Program-made: the position numbers and the translations under genes
Source of the DNA: Gambelia wislizenii
Lineage: Eukaryota; Chordata; Lepidosauria; Squamata; Crotaphytidae
NCBI GenBank assembly: GCA_030847615.1
Contig: JAUMIR010000003.1
Coordinates: 70,194,001-70,258,000 of the forward strand
DNA length: 64,000 bases
Direction of reading: 5' to 3'
In this document: positions 11,795-23,249 of the stretch, in pieces
Numbering within the stretch: the stretch's first letter is position 1
Layout: each line of letters opens with the position of its first letter
The notes under the pieces: model-generated
What the model was told of the DNA's origin: nothing
Database searches by the model: none
Seen by the model: the letters and a program-made list of their open reading frames with translations, nothing else

Positions 11795-12893
11795 GGGGCC
11801 GTTTACACGATGAAAATGTCCTGGGAAGAATTTGTGTCGATCCCTGGCAGTTTACACGTACATCGGGTCGGGTACGTGATTTTCGGAAGGGGGCCCACCT
11901 TTTATCCCTCAACCTGCGGGACTTCCAGTCTCCTGGTTTGTGCCGGTTTTTAAAAAAGTCACGGGAGGATTCGGAAAATCGGAAATGTAAACAGCGTGGG
12001 ACAAAAAGACTCGGTACTGGGATGACCGGAAATGGTGACTGGGGGAGGTCTTAGAGCTCAGGGACCAGAAAAGGAGGGGTCAGTCACCCGTTCAACAGAT
12101 CCAGCCTCACCAGCCGAAAACAAAGGCATCCCTTCCAGCTGCACGAAGGTTGATGTGCGTGCACGCGCACACACTCAATCACCTTTTTAAATGGATTTCT
12201 AAACTGCAAACCCTTCAGCTTTACCTTTTCCTCAACTGCATGTTACAGAGAGATTGTAGTAGCTTGGTCACCTCCCTGGCACATTAAAATATTCAAGCCT
12301 CTGAGCGAATTAGCACCCTTTAATTCCCCCTCTCTGTGTTTGTGTCTTTCAAAACACCTGCCTATAGCCATCTCTGCAGCCAGCTGTAGGGGTTAATATT
12401 TTAAAGAGGCAAGAGGAAAACCAGGCTTGATTTCAAAAGGAAAGCACTCAGCTTGCTTTCAAAGCACTCAGCTTGATTTCAAAAGGAAAGCCCTGCGTCT
12501 GAGCGAAAGATCTGTCTGGATCTTTCAAAAATGCTTTCTGCCTCTTCTGAAAGGGTTAAAATGTTCAAGAAGCAAGGGGGAATAACAAACCTCTGCCCCC
12601 TCTCTCTCCCCCCCCAGCCAGCCAATAGCATCGCTCGTGGCGCGGAACTCTAAAGGAAGTGCGTCACCGAGGTTGTGAAAACACGAGTAATCGCATCTTT
12701 GATTGACAGCCAAAAAAAAAAAAAAAAATTTAAAACCTAAACAAAACCGGAACTATGGACGTGTAAATATCAGTCACGGGACCACCCGGGATATCCAGAT
12801 AAGAGACATAAATCGTATAAACAGCGAGGGGCGGATTCGTGATCACTATGTCACGGTAGGCAACGCGACAATTTCTGTCGTGTAACTGGCACC
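11795..12893. mobile_element. Harbinger-like DNA transposon, non-autonomous
   Basis: A 1,099-bp element is flanked by TTA at 11792-11794 and 12894-12896. Its ends are inverted: GGGGCCGTTTACACGA on the left and, reverse-complemented, GGTGCCAGTTACACGACA on the right. TTA target duplications and GGG-CCNGTTTACACG-type ends are typical of PIF/Harbinger elements. TTTACACG-related motifs recur subterminally, for example GTTTACACGTAC and CGTGTAAATATC. The interior is GC- and CpG-rich with no transposase ORF, a poly(A) run at 12712-12728 and a local duplication around 12425-12490. Confidence 0.75.
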
Positions 12894-12896
12894 TTA

Positions 12897-14077
12897 GAAT
12901 TGGCAAGTGATTTTTCAGGAAGGCCTGACAACAGAGTATCCTTACAGGTCACCACAAGTCCTTTTTTTCTACACAAATATCAATGGACGCCTACATTGAT
13001 GCTACACCAAGATAAGATTTCAGGGAGTCGCAACTGCTGAAGATTTAACTTTCCCCCAAGGATTTAGTAATGCATGCAAATTGACACCATTCTTAATCGC
13101 TGTTTAAAGGATATTAGGTAATCTGGGAAAGATAATCTGTACTTAAAGGCCTAATGAGCCATTTTAAAATAGATTAGACAGTACTTGGGTAGATGTACCA
13201 ATGATCTGACCTGGTAGAAGGTAGCTTTATAATTGTTTACAGTTTTCCAGTTGCAGGCAAGTTTAAGTAGTGTGCCTTGCATCAGCAGTCAAATGATACT
13301 CTTCAAGAGGAATCTAGAGATAGGGTGTGTTAGCCAAGTCAAAGAGCCTCTCCCTATCTCCACCCTCTCCCAATTTTTACCCTTTCTGTGAGTAATGGCC
13401 ACGTCATGACAAATGTCTTCATTACAGATGTGTTGAGACTAAGAATGTGATTTAGTACAAGTGTCTGTTTAGCATTGTCCCAGCAAAACTTGGAGACAGT
13501 TGAGTTAATAAAATGCACTATGTGTATGGCTAAAAAACAGTCTAGCAGTTTCATGATTTTCCCTCACTCATTCCCAGGGCACTATAGGAGTTTTTCAATT
13601 TCTGTTTCAAATGCTATATTAGTAAGCAGCTGGGGAGAAAACATGGGAACAAAGGGTTCTGCCAGATGCCTAATTTCCTGGATGTACAGTAGTTTCTAGC
13701 ATGCTGAAACTCTGCTGCCATCTAGTGAAAGAATATGACCTGTGTATGGAATGAACAGTGACATCCATACTAACCCTATGCAGATAAACTTAAAATGACT
13801 TGTAAGTAGCATTTGACACCACTACTTCTCTGATTTGTAGACACACCCCTCCTGGATTCTTTTTGGTAACAATGAAATAAAATATTGGGAGATCAAGTCA
13901 TGGATCATCTGCATTTCATCAGCTTTGGCCTAAATAAGTATGATTTCTGGATCAGTAGAGAGTTGAACTGTTCATTTTTCTCTCTAGTCTGCTGTAAAAA
14001 TGTAAGCTCATATCATGTTAAAGTTACTCTGTTATCTTTCCCAAATAATTATTTTTCACAATTTCTCTTTTCTTTAG
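12897..14077. other. EFHD1 intron, no recognised element
   Basis: Intronic sequence leading to the exon at 14078. The pyrimidine-rich TTTCTCTTTTCTTTAG tract at 14062-14077 is a good 3' splice acceptor. I looked for the expected second EF-hand exon (a DGFIDLMELK-like reading) here and further upstream and did not see it. Confidence 0.5.
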
Positions 14078-14212
14078 TTTTTGCTCATTTTCCACAAAGC
14101 TGCAGCTGGAGAGCTTGAAGAAGACAGTGGTTTGATGGCTTTGGCAAAACTCTCTGAAATAGATGTTGCCCTTGAGGGGGTAAAAGGAGCCAAGAACTTC
14201 TTTGAAGCAAAG
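14078..14212 (+). CDS. EFHD1: EFHD1 penultimate coding exon
   Basis: A 135-nt exon encodes 45 residues in phase 0. It begins FLLIFHKAAAGELEEDSGLM and ends with a segment like VKGAKNFFEAK. EFHD1 (swiprosin-2/mitocalcin) is a calcium-binding protein with two EF-hands and a C-terminal coiled coil, reported at mitochondria. This exon covers the end of the second EF-hand and the linker that follows. Consensus splice sites bound it: TTTCTTTAG before 14078 and GTATGA from 14213. The close paralogue EFHD2 has the same exon structure, but its linker reads LCVLARLSEIDVSS where this one keeps LMALAKLSEIDVAL, so I assign EFHD1. Reading frame and both exon ends match the next exon without adjustment. Confidence 0.93.
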
Positions 14213-15563
14213 GTATGAACAAGAGCTTTGAGTCATGGTGGTGGGAGAAAAAGAGAGCATATGATGGCTAGAAAGCTTTGCTGGTATAACTTGAATGCTC
14301 ACTGAGAGTATTGCTGATTGTTGTGCTGCCAGGGAACTACGTGGACCTTGCAAAAGGAGACCTCCTTACATAAGCCAATTAAAAATATATCTAGCACTGC
14401 AACTAGCGGTTGCACTAATGTAATGCCCCTATAGAATCCTGGCCTATAAGTTCTTAAGTCTAAGGGCAGGATCCTACATGGCATTTCTGGAGCATAACAC
14501 TCCACAAGCACAGTTCCATATCCCCCAGAAGGCAGTTTCCAAGTGCTAGCGTGCACTGCCATGACTATTTTGTCAAAGCTTTATTTTTCCAGTTGGATGC
14601 TGCCTCAGTCCCTCCTATTGCATGGGAAGGTATTGACTATCTCCTTCCACAATGTCTTCAAAAGAACAAATGCTCAATAATATGTAACGTGAGCACTTTG
14701 CCAACAGTATTCTGGCCTTAGATTGAAATCTTAAAATAGTTTTCTTATGAAGTAAGCCCCATGGAACACAGTGAGACTTACTTATGAGTTAGCATGTATA
14801 GCAGGAAGAGGCTAGTACCGCAGATGGTTTCCCACAAATCATTGACCTTTCCCTGAACGAATGTGTCTGTCAGATAAGACACAAAGCCATTTCGCAGGGT
14901 GTGTTCAGAAGTACATAATACATGTGCATGATACATATTTTTTTTAATTGGACAATCCTTTCTCCTAGATCAGGTTCGGGAGAAACTTCTGTGTGTTTGT
15001 GATAGAGTCTAGTTGTACACAACTCTGGATCTAATTGGTAACATTGTAAAAACCCTACTCAAGTATTTTTTTTGGAAAAAAAATATATTTTACTTTTTAA
15101 CTGGGAAAAACCCCTTTACATTATGGGGAGAAAAGTGCTGTAACTGGTTTTTTTCCTTCCTTTTATTGGTAACTTGTTATAAGGATTTCTGAATGAATTT
15201 GTACTGTTAAGCATGCAGTGTAATATGGCTAGCATCTGTAGGACTTTTAAAACATTGTAGTCTTGGAAAAATGACAAGTTGCTAATAACAGTGGAGGTGA
15301 TAATTGTGATGTCATCTATATGTAGGTGATGCAATATGCATACTTTACACCACTTCAGGCAGAAAGATCAGGACCATCAACTTGTACATCAGTTGTAATC
15401 CTAATGTGCAAGTTGATGGTCCTAATCTTTTGGATTGGAATATTATTATGTATTGCATTTATACTGTGCCTTTTCTATTGACTGCTCAAGGCACCTAATA
15501 ATGAAATGTATCTTCCATCTCCTGACCCTTGCCTTGTGCTCCCTATCTACTACTGGATTTTAG
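14213..15563 (+). other. EFHD1: EFHD1 last intron
   Basis: A 1,351-bp intron, with GT at 14213 and AG at 15562-15563. No named repeat was identified, but it holds the perfect-looking hairpin at 15364-15429. Confidence 0.85.
15364..15429 (+). ncRNA. Intronic hairpin, possible small RNA
   Basis: Two 25-nt arms (15364-15388 and 15405-15429) are reverse complements except for one C-A mismatch and one G-U wobble, with a 16-nt loop. The shared core is GGACCATCAACTTG. The hairpin is on the sense strand of the EFHD1 intron. Size and pairing resemble a short pre-miRNA, but a tiny palindromic transposon remnant is equally possible. No known miRNA is recognised. Confidence 0.35.
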
Positions 15564-15698
15564 GTTCAAGCTTTGTCTTCCGCCAGCAAGTTTGAAGCAG
15601 AAATAAAGGCAGAGCAAGATGAGCGAAAACGTGAGGAAGAGGAAAGAAAGCACCGTAGAGCAGCATTCCGAGAACTCAAGTCAGCATTCAGTCAATAA
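15564..15698 (+). CDS. EFHD1: EFHD1 terminal coding exon
   Basis: The exon starts after TTTTAG at 15563. It encodes 44 residues from VQALSSASKFEAE to AAFRELKSAFSQ and stops at TAA 15696-15698. The sequence is dominated by Lys, Glu and Arg (EQDERKREEEERKHRR). This is the C-terminal coiled coil of EFHD1, thought to support self-association and partner binding, while the EF-hands upstream sense calcium. Exon length (135 nt) and phase join the previous exon in frame. The frame is intact, with no sign of decay, so the gene is probably functional. Confidence 0.95.
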   Translation, partial: VQALSSASKFEAEIKAEQDERKREEEERKHRRAAFRELKSAFSQ

Positions 15699-17205
15699 TT
15701 GGGACAACCTATACGTCACCTGAGATTGGAGGACATTCTTAAAAATCTTGCCTTTGGCTAGCCACTGACCTGCAGAGGAAACAAAACAGATTGGAATCTA
15801 TTTGCCTTTTTTTAAAAAAACTTCCTAACTAGACACTGGAGGATATGCCAGTTATAGTGGTGTTCAGATTGATGCAAATGCTAAAGAGTGGTCAAGGTGA
15901 CCCTTTCACTCTAATGGGCATTGCTTTGGGGAATTAAAATTCCCAACTTCTAAGCCTTCAGAGAGAATATTAGAACATCTGATAAGTGAAAATAATGCTG
16001 ACCAATTACATTTTGGGTTAGAAAATTTTTCTGTCATTTTGAATGCCTCTGTCTTACAGCTATATACTTTTCTTTAACGTCCCATTCTATATACTTTTTT
16101 GGCTCTTCCTGATTTCCACAAAACTAATTTTTTACTTCCCAATACACAGGATATTCTTATGGGTACACATTATAGTTTTTTCATGTACAAACAAATGCTC
16201 CAGTGGCTAATGACCCTTTTTATGCTTTTTACCCTAGAAAACAAGTTTCTAGGCCAGCCCCAGTAATGGATCTGTTAGGAGATATTGGCAAGGCATGAGT
16301 GGCAGACATGTCCTCTCATGCAAGGGGATTTCTTCCAGTTCCTTCACTAGCCTTTCAAATACTGCAACTTTCCCTTTGTTCTCAGCAGCAAGTTTTCAGA
16401 ATATGAAGGGTCTGCAGATATAAAGAGGTGTTAGGAAAGCCCTGTTGCATAGACAGAATTCCACTCACATTTTTCTGAATCCAAGTCAGTCAAATATTTT
16501 GTAACATACATTTTGTTCAAGGGCACAGTAGTCACTGTTCCGTTTTTCCTTTTCCATGTACACACAAGTGGCTGTACTCTAAACAAGAAACAGTGCTACT
16601 AATAATACTTTCTATTTCTCTGGCTACATTCCATGCATCTGCATGAGCCCATAGCTGTTCTGTCTTTCTTTTTTAGCCATTGTGTTTTAAGAAGCAAGAA
16701 AGCATCCATCAATAGGTCATTTAGGGAAGTGGATAACATAGTTTGGGGGGGGGGGAATTATCTTTCTGTCTTGCAAATCTTGTGGACACTGGTGGGAATG
16801 CAACAACTGCTGTCACCAGTTTCATAAAACTGCCACATCCGTCAGTTTCTGTTTGCAAGGGGAAATACATTCCAAATACAGATTATGGCATGTTATACTG
16901 TTCAACAAGTTTGTATTATATTCAGAATTTACACTTGTGTATATATTTCTGCATACCTAGAGAACAAAAATGCCCTCCTATCTTCAGATCACAAACCAGA
17001 TTCTTCATTTTATTTTGACTTGTCTTTTTAGCTCTTTACACTGTGACACTAAACTGTGAGTCTTGAATAATTAAAGGGAACTCATTTAATAATGGGTGGG
17101 AGAATTGCTAAACAATTAAAACTATATTTGCAAGTCCACAGATTATATTTGGTAAGAATCACATGTTTTAGCTAAAAGTATTTATAATAAATGTTTTTAT
17201 ACATT
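15699..17205 (+). other. EFHD1: EFHD1 3' UTR
   Basis: About 1.5 kb follows the stop codon without an obvious interspersed repeat. A poly(A) signal AATAAA lies at 17186-17191, with a second one at 17250-17255. The true cleavage site cannot be fixed from sequence alone. Confidence 0.6.
17186..17191 (+). terminator. EFHD1: EFHD1 poly(A) signal candidate
   Basis: A canonical AATAAA hexamer about 1.5 kb after the stop codon, in an AT-rich context. An alternative AATAAA is 64 bp downstream at 17250-17255. Confidence 0.55.
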
Positions 17206-17331
17206 ACAGAGTTTGAATTATTATTTCTTTCCTCTTGCTTAGTTGTGCAAATAAAACTTCTTTTTAACTTGATTGAGGCTAACTTGACATTTTTTGTTCT
17301 GTTTCAATCTAAAGGGGTGGTTAGTCTACAC

Positions 17332-17764
17332 CAGTGGCTCTTAACCTTTTCTTTACCAGGGACCCCCCTTAAAGATGTCTTGTTGCTGAGGATACCCAAG
17401 ACTTAACATTTAAAACCGTAACAACAACAACACATGATGATGATGATGATGATGATACAATTACCCCATCCATTAAATCTTCTCTTAGAGGCACTGGAGG
17501 GAGAGGAAAGACTAGCACAGATTTAATTTCAATGTGCAGGCCCAGCCAGCCAGCCTTTGCCTTGACTCCTGTCATGTGGCTGCTCCATTGTGGGGAGGAA
17601 ATGGGCAGAGCAGCCTTCAAGCCTTCACAGACCCTCTGTGAGGAAATTGCGGCCCTCTGGGCGGGTCTGGATCACAGGGTAAGAACCACTGCTGTATAGC
17701 ATTGCTACCACTGACATCTGTCGTAGCCCTCCGGGGGTCCACGGACCACAAGTTAAAACCATGG
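17332..17764. mobile_element. hAT-like non-autonomous transposon
   Basis: It starts CAGTGGCTCTTAACC and ends with the approximate inverse GTTAAAACCATGG. Flanking 8-bp duplications are GTCTACAC (17324-17331) and GTCTATAC (17765-17772), matching 7 of 8. Eight-base duplications and CAGTGG ends are typical of hAT elements. An internal second hAT-type end (GGGTAAGAACCACTG, near 17678-17692) suggests a composite structure. A (GAT)n run occurs at 17432-17457. Confidence 0.65.
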
Positions 17765-18044
17765 GTCTATACTTCTGCTGAGGAAAAATCTGTACCAAAG
17801 TCAGAACTTTTCACATATGGTGGAACTATCAAAGTCAGAAGTTATTGTAGAACTACTACTAGCACAGTTGTTTTGACAGCATGGAATATTTGCTGTAACA
17901 GTGATTGGAGTACTATCCTGAGCCTTCAAAGATAATATTGCTTGCAAATATTAATCAGATACCTATAAGATTAATTCTCACTAGTCCAAGATTCCATTAA
18001 TCTGTTCTCACATGTTTTTTATGAGTGCAGTCGTATGTTTAAAA

Positions 18045-18063
18045 ACGTAGATCCAGTTATTTG

Positions 18064-18109
<46 letters not shown>

Positions 18110-18547
18110 TATGTTGCCTTTCCCAGTGTGCTGATTGGCTGCTCAGGAAACACACCCAACCCACATCCAACCAATCACCACCCACATGCAAATTCCCTCC
18201 ACATCACAATCCACTCAGTCTGCATCACCGCCACACAAGGGCCCCTCCCTCCTCTCCCTTGCTCAGCCACTCATCAGTCATGAGCTGCAATGGGATCCAG
18301 GCAGTCAATGGATGAGGATGGCAGGATGCTACTGCTGCCACTGGGCCAGAGCCAGGGAGTCAAGTGGTAGTGGCTGCGGCAGGGTAACAGAGTGAGTCGC
18401 CCTCAACAATTTCAGGAAAAGTGTGGAGCACTGAGAAGGAGCAGGAGGAATTTAAATCCCCAGCCTACCTTACAGGGGTGTTGTGAGGTCTACCAGGGAT
18501 TTTTGGGAAGTTTTTTAACAACGTACGTTACACTGGGTCCAGCTAGT
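18045..18547 (+). mobile_element. Helitron-like element candidate
   Basis: A 42-bp TA microsatellite (18066-18107) is followed by a GC-richer body. The body ends CACTGGGTCCAGCTAGT, i.e. a short CTGG/CCAG stem before CTAGT, with T after it. Helitrons end in CTRRT after a hairpin and show no target duplication. No helicase ORF is present and the 5' end is not defined. This is inference. Confidence 0.35.
18066..18107. repeat. (TA)n microsatellite
   Basis: An uninterrupted TA dinucleotide run of about 21 units. Confidence 0.97.
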
Positions 18548-19048
18548 TTTTTTCTATTGCTGGTAAAAATTTCTACGATGTAATTTGAATCAGTATTCTA
18601 TTTGTAGAACCATTTGCATTTGTGTGTGTGTGAGAGAGAGAATGCATAGACACCATTTTTGTTTGAATCCCTCTTAACAAAGTACTTTGCAACCATTTTT
18701 TTAAAAGTTGTAATTCCCTTAAGGAGTGCCTGCTTAAGAAAAGAGAAACAAGGAGGCTATTCCCTGTGCATATTTTACTGAATGACTCTTTAGTGAAGAG
18801 AATCAGAACTTTCTCATTATTAAACTAAGAACAGGTTGTTTTGCTTATATTCCTATTATTTGAGTACCACTACTGCAAGATCTCTGAGCAAGCATTTAAT
18901 TAATAACATGCATAGTACTTCCCTTAGAGGGCCTAAATACCTTAAAGGTACTCGAAAGCACATGCACACATGTGCACACACACACATGCTTCTCTTAGAA
19001 AATAGTCCCAAATGTGAATTAATGGTAGAGTGAGAAAATAAGGTAGGT
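18548..19048. other. No recognised feature
   Basis: Intergenic sequence with short TG/AG runs near 18621-18640 and a CA-rich patch near 18960-18990. Confidence 0.4.
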
Positions 19049-19049
19049 G

Positions 19050-19262
19050 CGCGCGTGTGTGTACGTGCCTTCAAATTGCCTGTTGACTTATGGGATCCCT
19101 ATCAATTTCATAGGGTTTTCTTAGGCAACAAATACTCAGAGGTGGTTTTGCCACTTCCTTCCTCTGAAATACAGCTTACAGCACCTGGTGTTCGTTGGCA
19201 GTTTCCCATGCAAGTACTAATGGGGGCTGGCCCTGCTTCCAAATCAGGGGGGACCTGATGCC
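19050..19262 (-). mobile_element. 5S-rRNA-derived SINE, minus strand
   Basis: The reverse complement contains TTAGTACTTGCATGGGAAAC, the 5S-like internal promoter region. It continues with CACCAGGTGCTGTAAGCTG, then the body GGCAAAACCACCTCTGAG and the tail CAATTTGAAGGCACG. The first part tracks the 3' half of eukaryotic 5S rRNA. Related copies are at 47.7, 50.2 and 60.1 kb. Confidence 0.8.
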
Positions 19263-20039
19263 TTTAGGGTATTTAGGCAGGAGCCGATAAAGCTTTTCAC
19301 TTAATTATTTCTGTAGGCTCTTGTCTCCTTTTGCTTACAGTGTAGGATATATATTAGATTATACCTTTTTTTAAAATGTGGAATAGCCATCAATAGCAAG
19401 ACCATCTTTTGTTTGACTTTTCATTAGTAACTATTTCTCCAATTGACTGAGCTAATATATGAACATTCAGGCACAGTTACTTTGATTCCTGACTCATCAT
19501 CCATTCCTGGGAGTTATAAGTGGCTTTGCAAGTAGCATTACTGTGCAGATAATATAAAAATGTGATTTTGAATCTTATACTGGAAATGGATTAAAGTTCC
19601 TGAATGTTACTTCCTTTCTCCCTTGAGTAAAATGGTGCAGAATAACAATTCCATCATAACTTTGAGGAGCAGGCAGGGGCAATGGTGCAAAGCAATAACA
19701 GAGACAGAGAGGATTGGTTGCTGCTTATACCAACAGTGATTCAATTAATCCTTGAAAAGTGAGGCAAGGATGGGTGCCACTTAACTGTGACAAGTAAAAT
19801 GTCATGCTATATTGGGTAGTGAGGATAGAAGACTGAACATGTCAAATTTTGAATAATTATTCAGAAGAGGCCAGAAGAATATTTTTAGGTGTATGCTGAC
19901 ATCTATGTCCCAAATGGGTATTCGATTAAGCTGTTTTGTCTCTTGTACCTTGTTTAAATGGAAGATGCAGATCTTGTTGATAGACTGCAGATAGAAGATC
20001 TGAAGACAGTACAAATAGCATCCATAGATTTAACACTTC

Positions 20040-20930
20040 AGCACCTTCCGTTAGCTGAGGCTGGTTCTCCAACTGTGACTACTGCTGGGCAGACAGCTCC
20101 TGGCCACACTTAATGTGCTTTGACAATCCCCAAACTAGAATAGTGCAATGTATTACGCAGGACTGCCATTGAAGACTTCCCATAAAATTTCAGCAAGTCC
20201 AAAATATAGGGTTACTAATGGACCCATAAAAGAAAAAACATATTTCAATTCTGAAACAAATCTACTGGCTACTAATTTGTTTGCAAGAATACATTGGTGT
20301 TGGTGCATACCATCTCAAACAATATACAGTAAATAAAAACAACTCTGGATATGAGTTTTGCCAGGGTGGATGACTAACATACATGCTGAACCTTCTAATT
20401 TATAGGTGCTGTTTATGATTATGAAGTTACTGGGATTTTTTATTAACTTTCTAGTCATTGGCCAGAGAATACTTTTGTGATATTCAAACTACTAAATCTG
20501 TCATCTGCGTCACACATTTGGTGAGAATCCTTTATCACCTTTAACCAAAGAGGTTCTCAAGACAATTAAAATGAAATCATCATATAGCATCATAAAAACT
20601 TCCAGAAAAAAATCCAGTGCACAGCAGCTGTCACTCTCTTATTGAAAGGAACCTTAATTACGGTATTGGGAAGCCATATGGCATTTAAAAAAACTCTTCA
20701 CAGATTTAGAGAACATGTTAAAGCATGGCTACCTAATTTGCCAGAGCTGGAATATTAAACTATAATGGCTGGCTTAAATTAAATAAATTTATTTGATTTA
20801 TTTTGCTGCTGTTTTTGTATTTTGATACTGATGTGTATTTTAAATGGATTTTATTACTTTGTGTTGCTTGCATTTTGGAAGGAAACTGAAATCTATTAAA
20901 TTATAAAATAATTTCAAATAGGGTTTAATT
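20040..20930 (+). mobile_element. Degenerate L2-like LINE 3' part
   Basis: Around 20148-20330 the frame reads MYYAGLPLKTSHKI and then broken peptides resembling VLKQIYWLLICL, the post-RT region of L2-type LINEs. An AT-rich 3' UTR-like segment follows to about 20930. Many indels are present. Confidence 0.5.
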
Positions 20931-20984
20931 TTACCTCAGTGGTGAGCTGGCGGTGCCTAAAGCACTGTTTATTACAACAGAGTG

Positions 20985-21203
20985 TGTACCTACAATGTAG
21001 AACTAATGCAGCTTGACACCATTTTAACTGTGATGTCTCCATCCTACAAAATCCTGGGATTTATAGTTTTGAGAGACACCAGCACTCTTTGGCAGAGAAG
21101 ACCTTGTATAACCACAAATCCCATGATTCCATGTACTGTACTGTATGGAGCTACAGTACTTTAAGTGGTGTCAAACTGTACTATTTCTACAGTGTAGATG
21201 CAC
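20985..21203. mobile_element. Fold-back (palindromic) MITE
   Basis: The two halves are inverted copies. The left half has CTTGACACCATTTTAACTG and AATCCTGGGATTTATAGTTT. The right half has ACCACAAATCCCATGATTCC and AGTGGTGTCAAACTG and ends ACAGTGTAGATGCA. It matches the design of the elements at 24.5 and 62.4 kb, and there is no ORF. Confidence 0.7.
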
Positions 21204-21895
21204 CCAGTCTCACGGTTATAAAGTTTAACAGGTAAGAAGAAATTTCCTTAAAAATATTGGAGATGGACTCTTTCAAAGTTAAACCCATTAAAGGTTAAAG
21301 CTAGTGCTTTGGATCTAGCATTAAAAAAAGCAAGTAAAATTAACAGTGAATCGCTGTTAATATGATTTCTTCAATTAAGACCAAACAAAAGATATCCCTG
21401 TATGAAGTCCCTGCAGAAGTCCCTGAACTTTCTTCAAGGACCGCTCTGTATAAAGCATATTATGCAGGTCCTTTTATCTGAGAAAGACAATGGGCTGTGC
21501 TACTGGGAGGAGTCTATTTCATTAGGGGTTCTATGTTTCCAAAAAATAAAATAAAAACGAAGGAAATGTAAACCAAAACTCCTATTAAGCCCATCCTATG
21601 GTATGACCAAGTGTTAGTCTGTGTAGAGCAGTTAGGGCTCATCTACAAGAGCCAGGACACACTGGCTACCCACTGGCATATCCTGGGTGTGGAGCTGGCC
21701 TGTTCTACCGTTACCTGAATGAAATGGACTGGAGTCCAAACATGCCAGCTAGCTGCTGCTGCTACTACTGCCATTTTATTTGCTGATTCTATCACTCAGA
21801 AGGCAGGAAGGGGCCCTGCAACACATTACTGAAGGCCCCACAGCATGTGACCAGCCTTGGTCACATACTGAGGGATGTCTTCCTGGCTTCTGGGA

Positions 21896-22418
21896 TAGGG
21901 TTGCCATAATTCTCTTCCACAAAACTGGGACATAAGTATACAGGACTGGATTGGGCGGATTATTGCCCCTCCCCCAAAACAAACCACATTTTGAAATTTA
22001 ACATTGTTTTATTGCATAGATATTTCAGTAGTAGTAATAGTAGTTATCATCATCATCATCATTTTTTAATTTATTTAGCACCATCAATTTACATGGCACT
22101 TGTTCCCTGGTTGCAAGGCTGCTTGGAAGTGAAGTTCCACACTCAGTATTGTCACACTCATCACACAACACAAGGCCTCCAGGGCTTGGTGTCTCCGCTT
22201 ATCTCCTTTCCTTTCTTACCTTCTGGCATCTTTCACCCAGCACTCCTGCCATCTGGGCTCCGGCTCTGGTACGCCTGCATAGTATTACTCAGAGTAGCCT
22301 GTGTTCCCAGTAAGGAGGAACCTGGGATCTGCTGCTTCAAACAGCCCATCCAGCCAGGACATTTTTTGTCCCTTCAATCTGGACTTTTCCTTGTTTTCCG
22401 GGACAAATGGCAACCCTG
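21896..22418. mobile_element. hAT-like element with internal simple repeat
   Basis: The ends TAGGGTTGCCAT and (inverted) CAGGGTTGCCAT are flanked by TTCTGGGA at 21888-21895 and TTCTGGAA at 22419-22426. That is a 7-of-8 match of hAT-type length. A (CAT)n run with a LINE/SINE-like TTTATTTAGCACCATCAATT segment sits inside, probably a nested retroposon tail. The 175-codon ORF across this region has no recognisable domain and looks fortuitous. Confidence 0.5.
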
Positions 22419-22787
22419 TTCTGGAAGAGCCAGGGAGACGGCAGTGTCGGTAAAGGCCTGCATGCCAGATAGGCTCCTGAGGACATGTGTGGCCCAATCT
22501 GGTTTTTGCCAATGTTAACAGAGAAAACTGGGTAATTTAAAAACAGTTTATTAGGCCCTAGCCCACTTCCCCTGTCTCAGATCGGTGGGGGGGGGGTCAT
22601 AAGGATTGTGTGAGGGCTGAATGGGGCAAATGCTCTGCTTCATATGGACTGCAGAGCAATGAGATGGGGTAAGACCGGTATTTAACCTATGTAGACAAAC
22701 CCTTAGTCTGAAGCAAAAAGTGTGAATTATTAAAAATGATGGTAGTGTTGGTCACTCAAACTCCTCATCCTGGGCAATACATTAAAT

Positions 22788-22937
22788 TATTGTTATATGC
22801 CTTCAAGTCTACTCCTACTCACCGTGGAGTAGGGCCTTCTTGACAAGATTTATTCAGTGGTTTGCCATTGCCTTCCACTAAGCACTGAGAGAGAAGTGAC
22901 TTGCCCAAGATTACCCAGTGGATTTCTATGGTTGAAT
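22788..22937 (-). mobile_element. MIR-like (CORE) SINE fragment
   Basis: It begins with the reversed tail TATGCCTTCAAGTCTAC and contains CACTTCTCTC-type CORE sequence. The CTTGCCCAAGATTACCCAGTGG motif corresponds to the CCACTGGGTGACCTTGGGCAAG block of the copy at 36.9 kb. Confidence 0.6.
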
Positions 22938-23249
22938 GGGATTAAATGCATTAAATGTAAAATCATATTTCTGTATCTGTGACTTCTTTTTAAAACTCTG
23001 CCCCCACCCCCATGCAGATCAAAACCACCAAGTATTAGTAGAGCTAATCCTTTCCCCTCTAATGCTATCTCCATTAAATTGTGTCAAGTTCCTTTTTCTT
23101 CAGAAGGTAAACTGTTACTTCAACTCAATCCAATAAAGCTGGTTTATCCTGCTATTGTCTGCCCTCTAGTGGTATAAGAATTTACTTACCAAGCATTATT
23201 GTCTTTTCTAGTGAGTCATGTCTTCTCATGAGATGTCCAAAGTAGGACA

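Noticed and set aside
1..14077. Second EF-hand exon of EFHD1
   Set aside because: No reading like DGFIDLMELKLMMEKL with flanking splice sites was seen. The exon probably lies upstream of the window.
21991..22518. 175-codon plus-strand ORF
   Set aside because: It runs across a hAT-like element, a (CAT)n run that gives poly-His, and LINE/SINE-like tail sequence. It shows no domain and no splice or promoter support.
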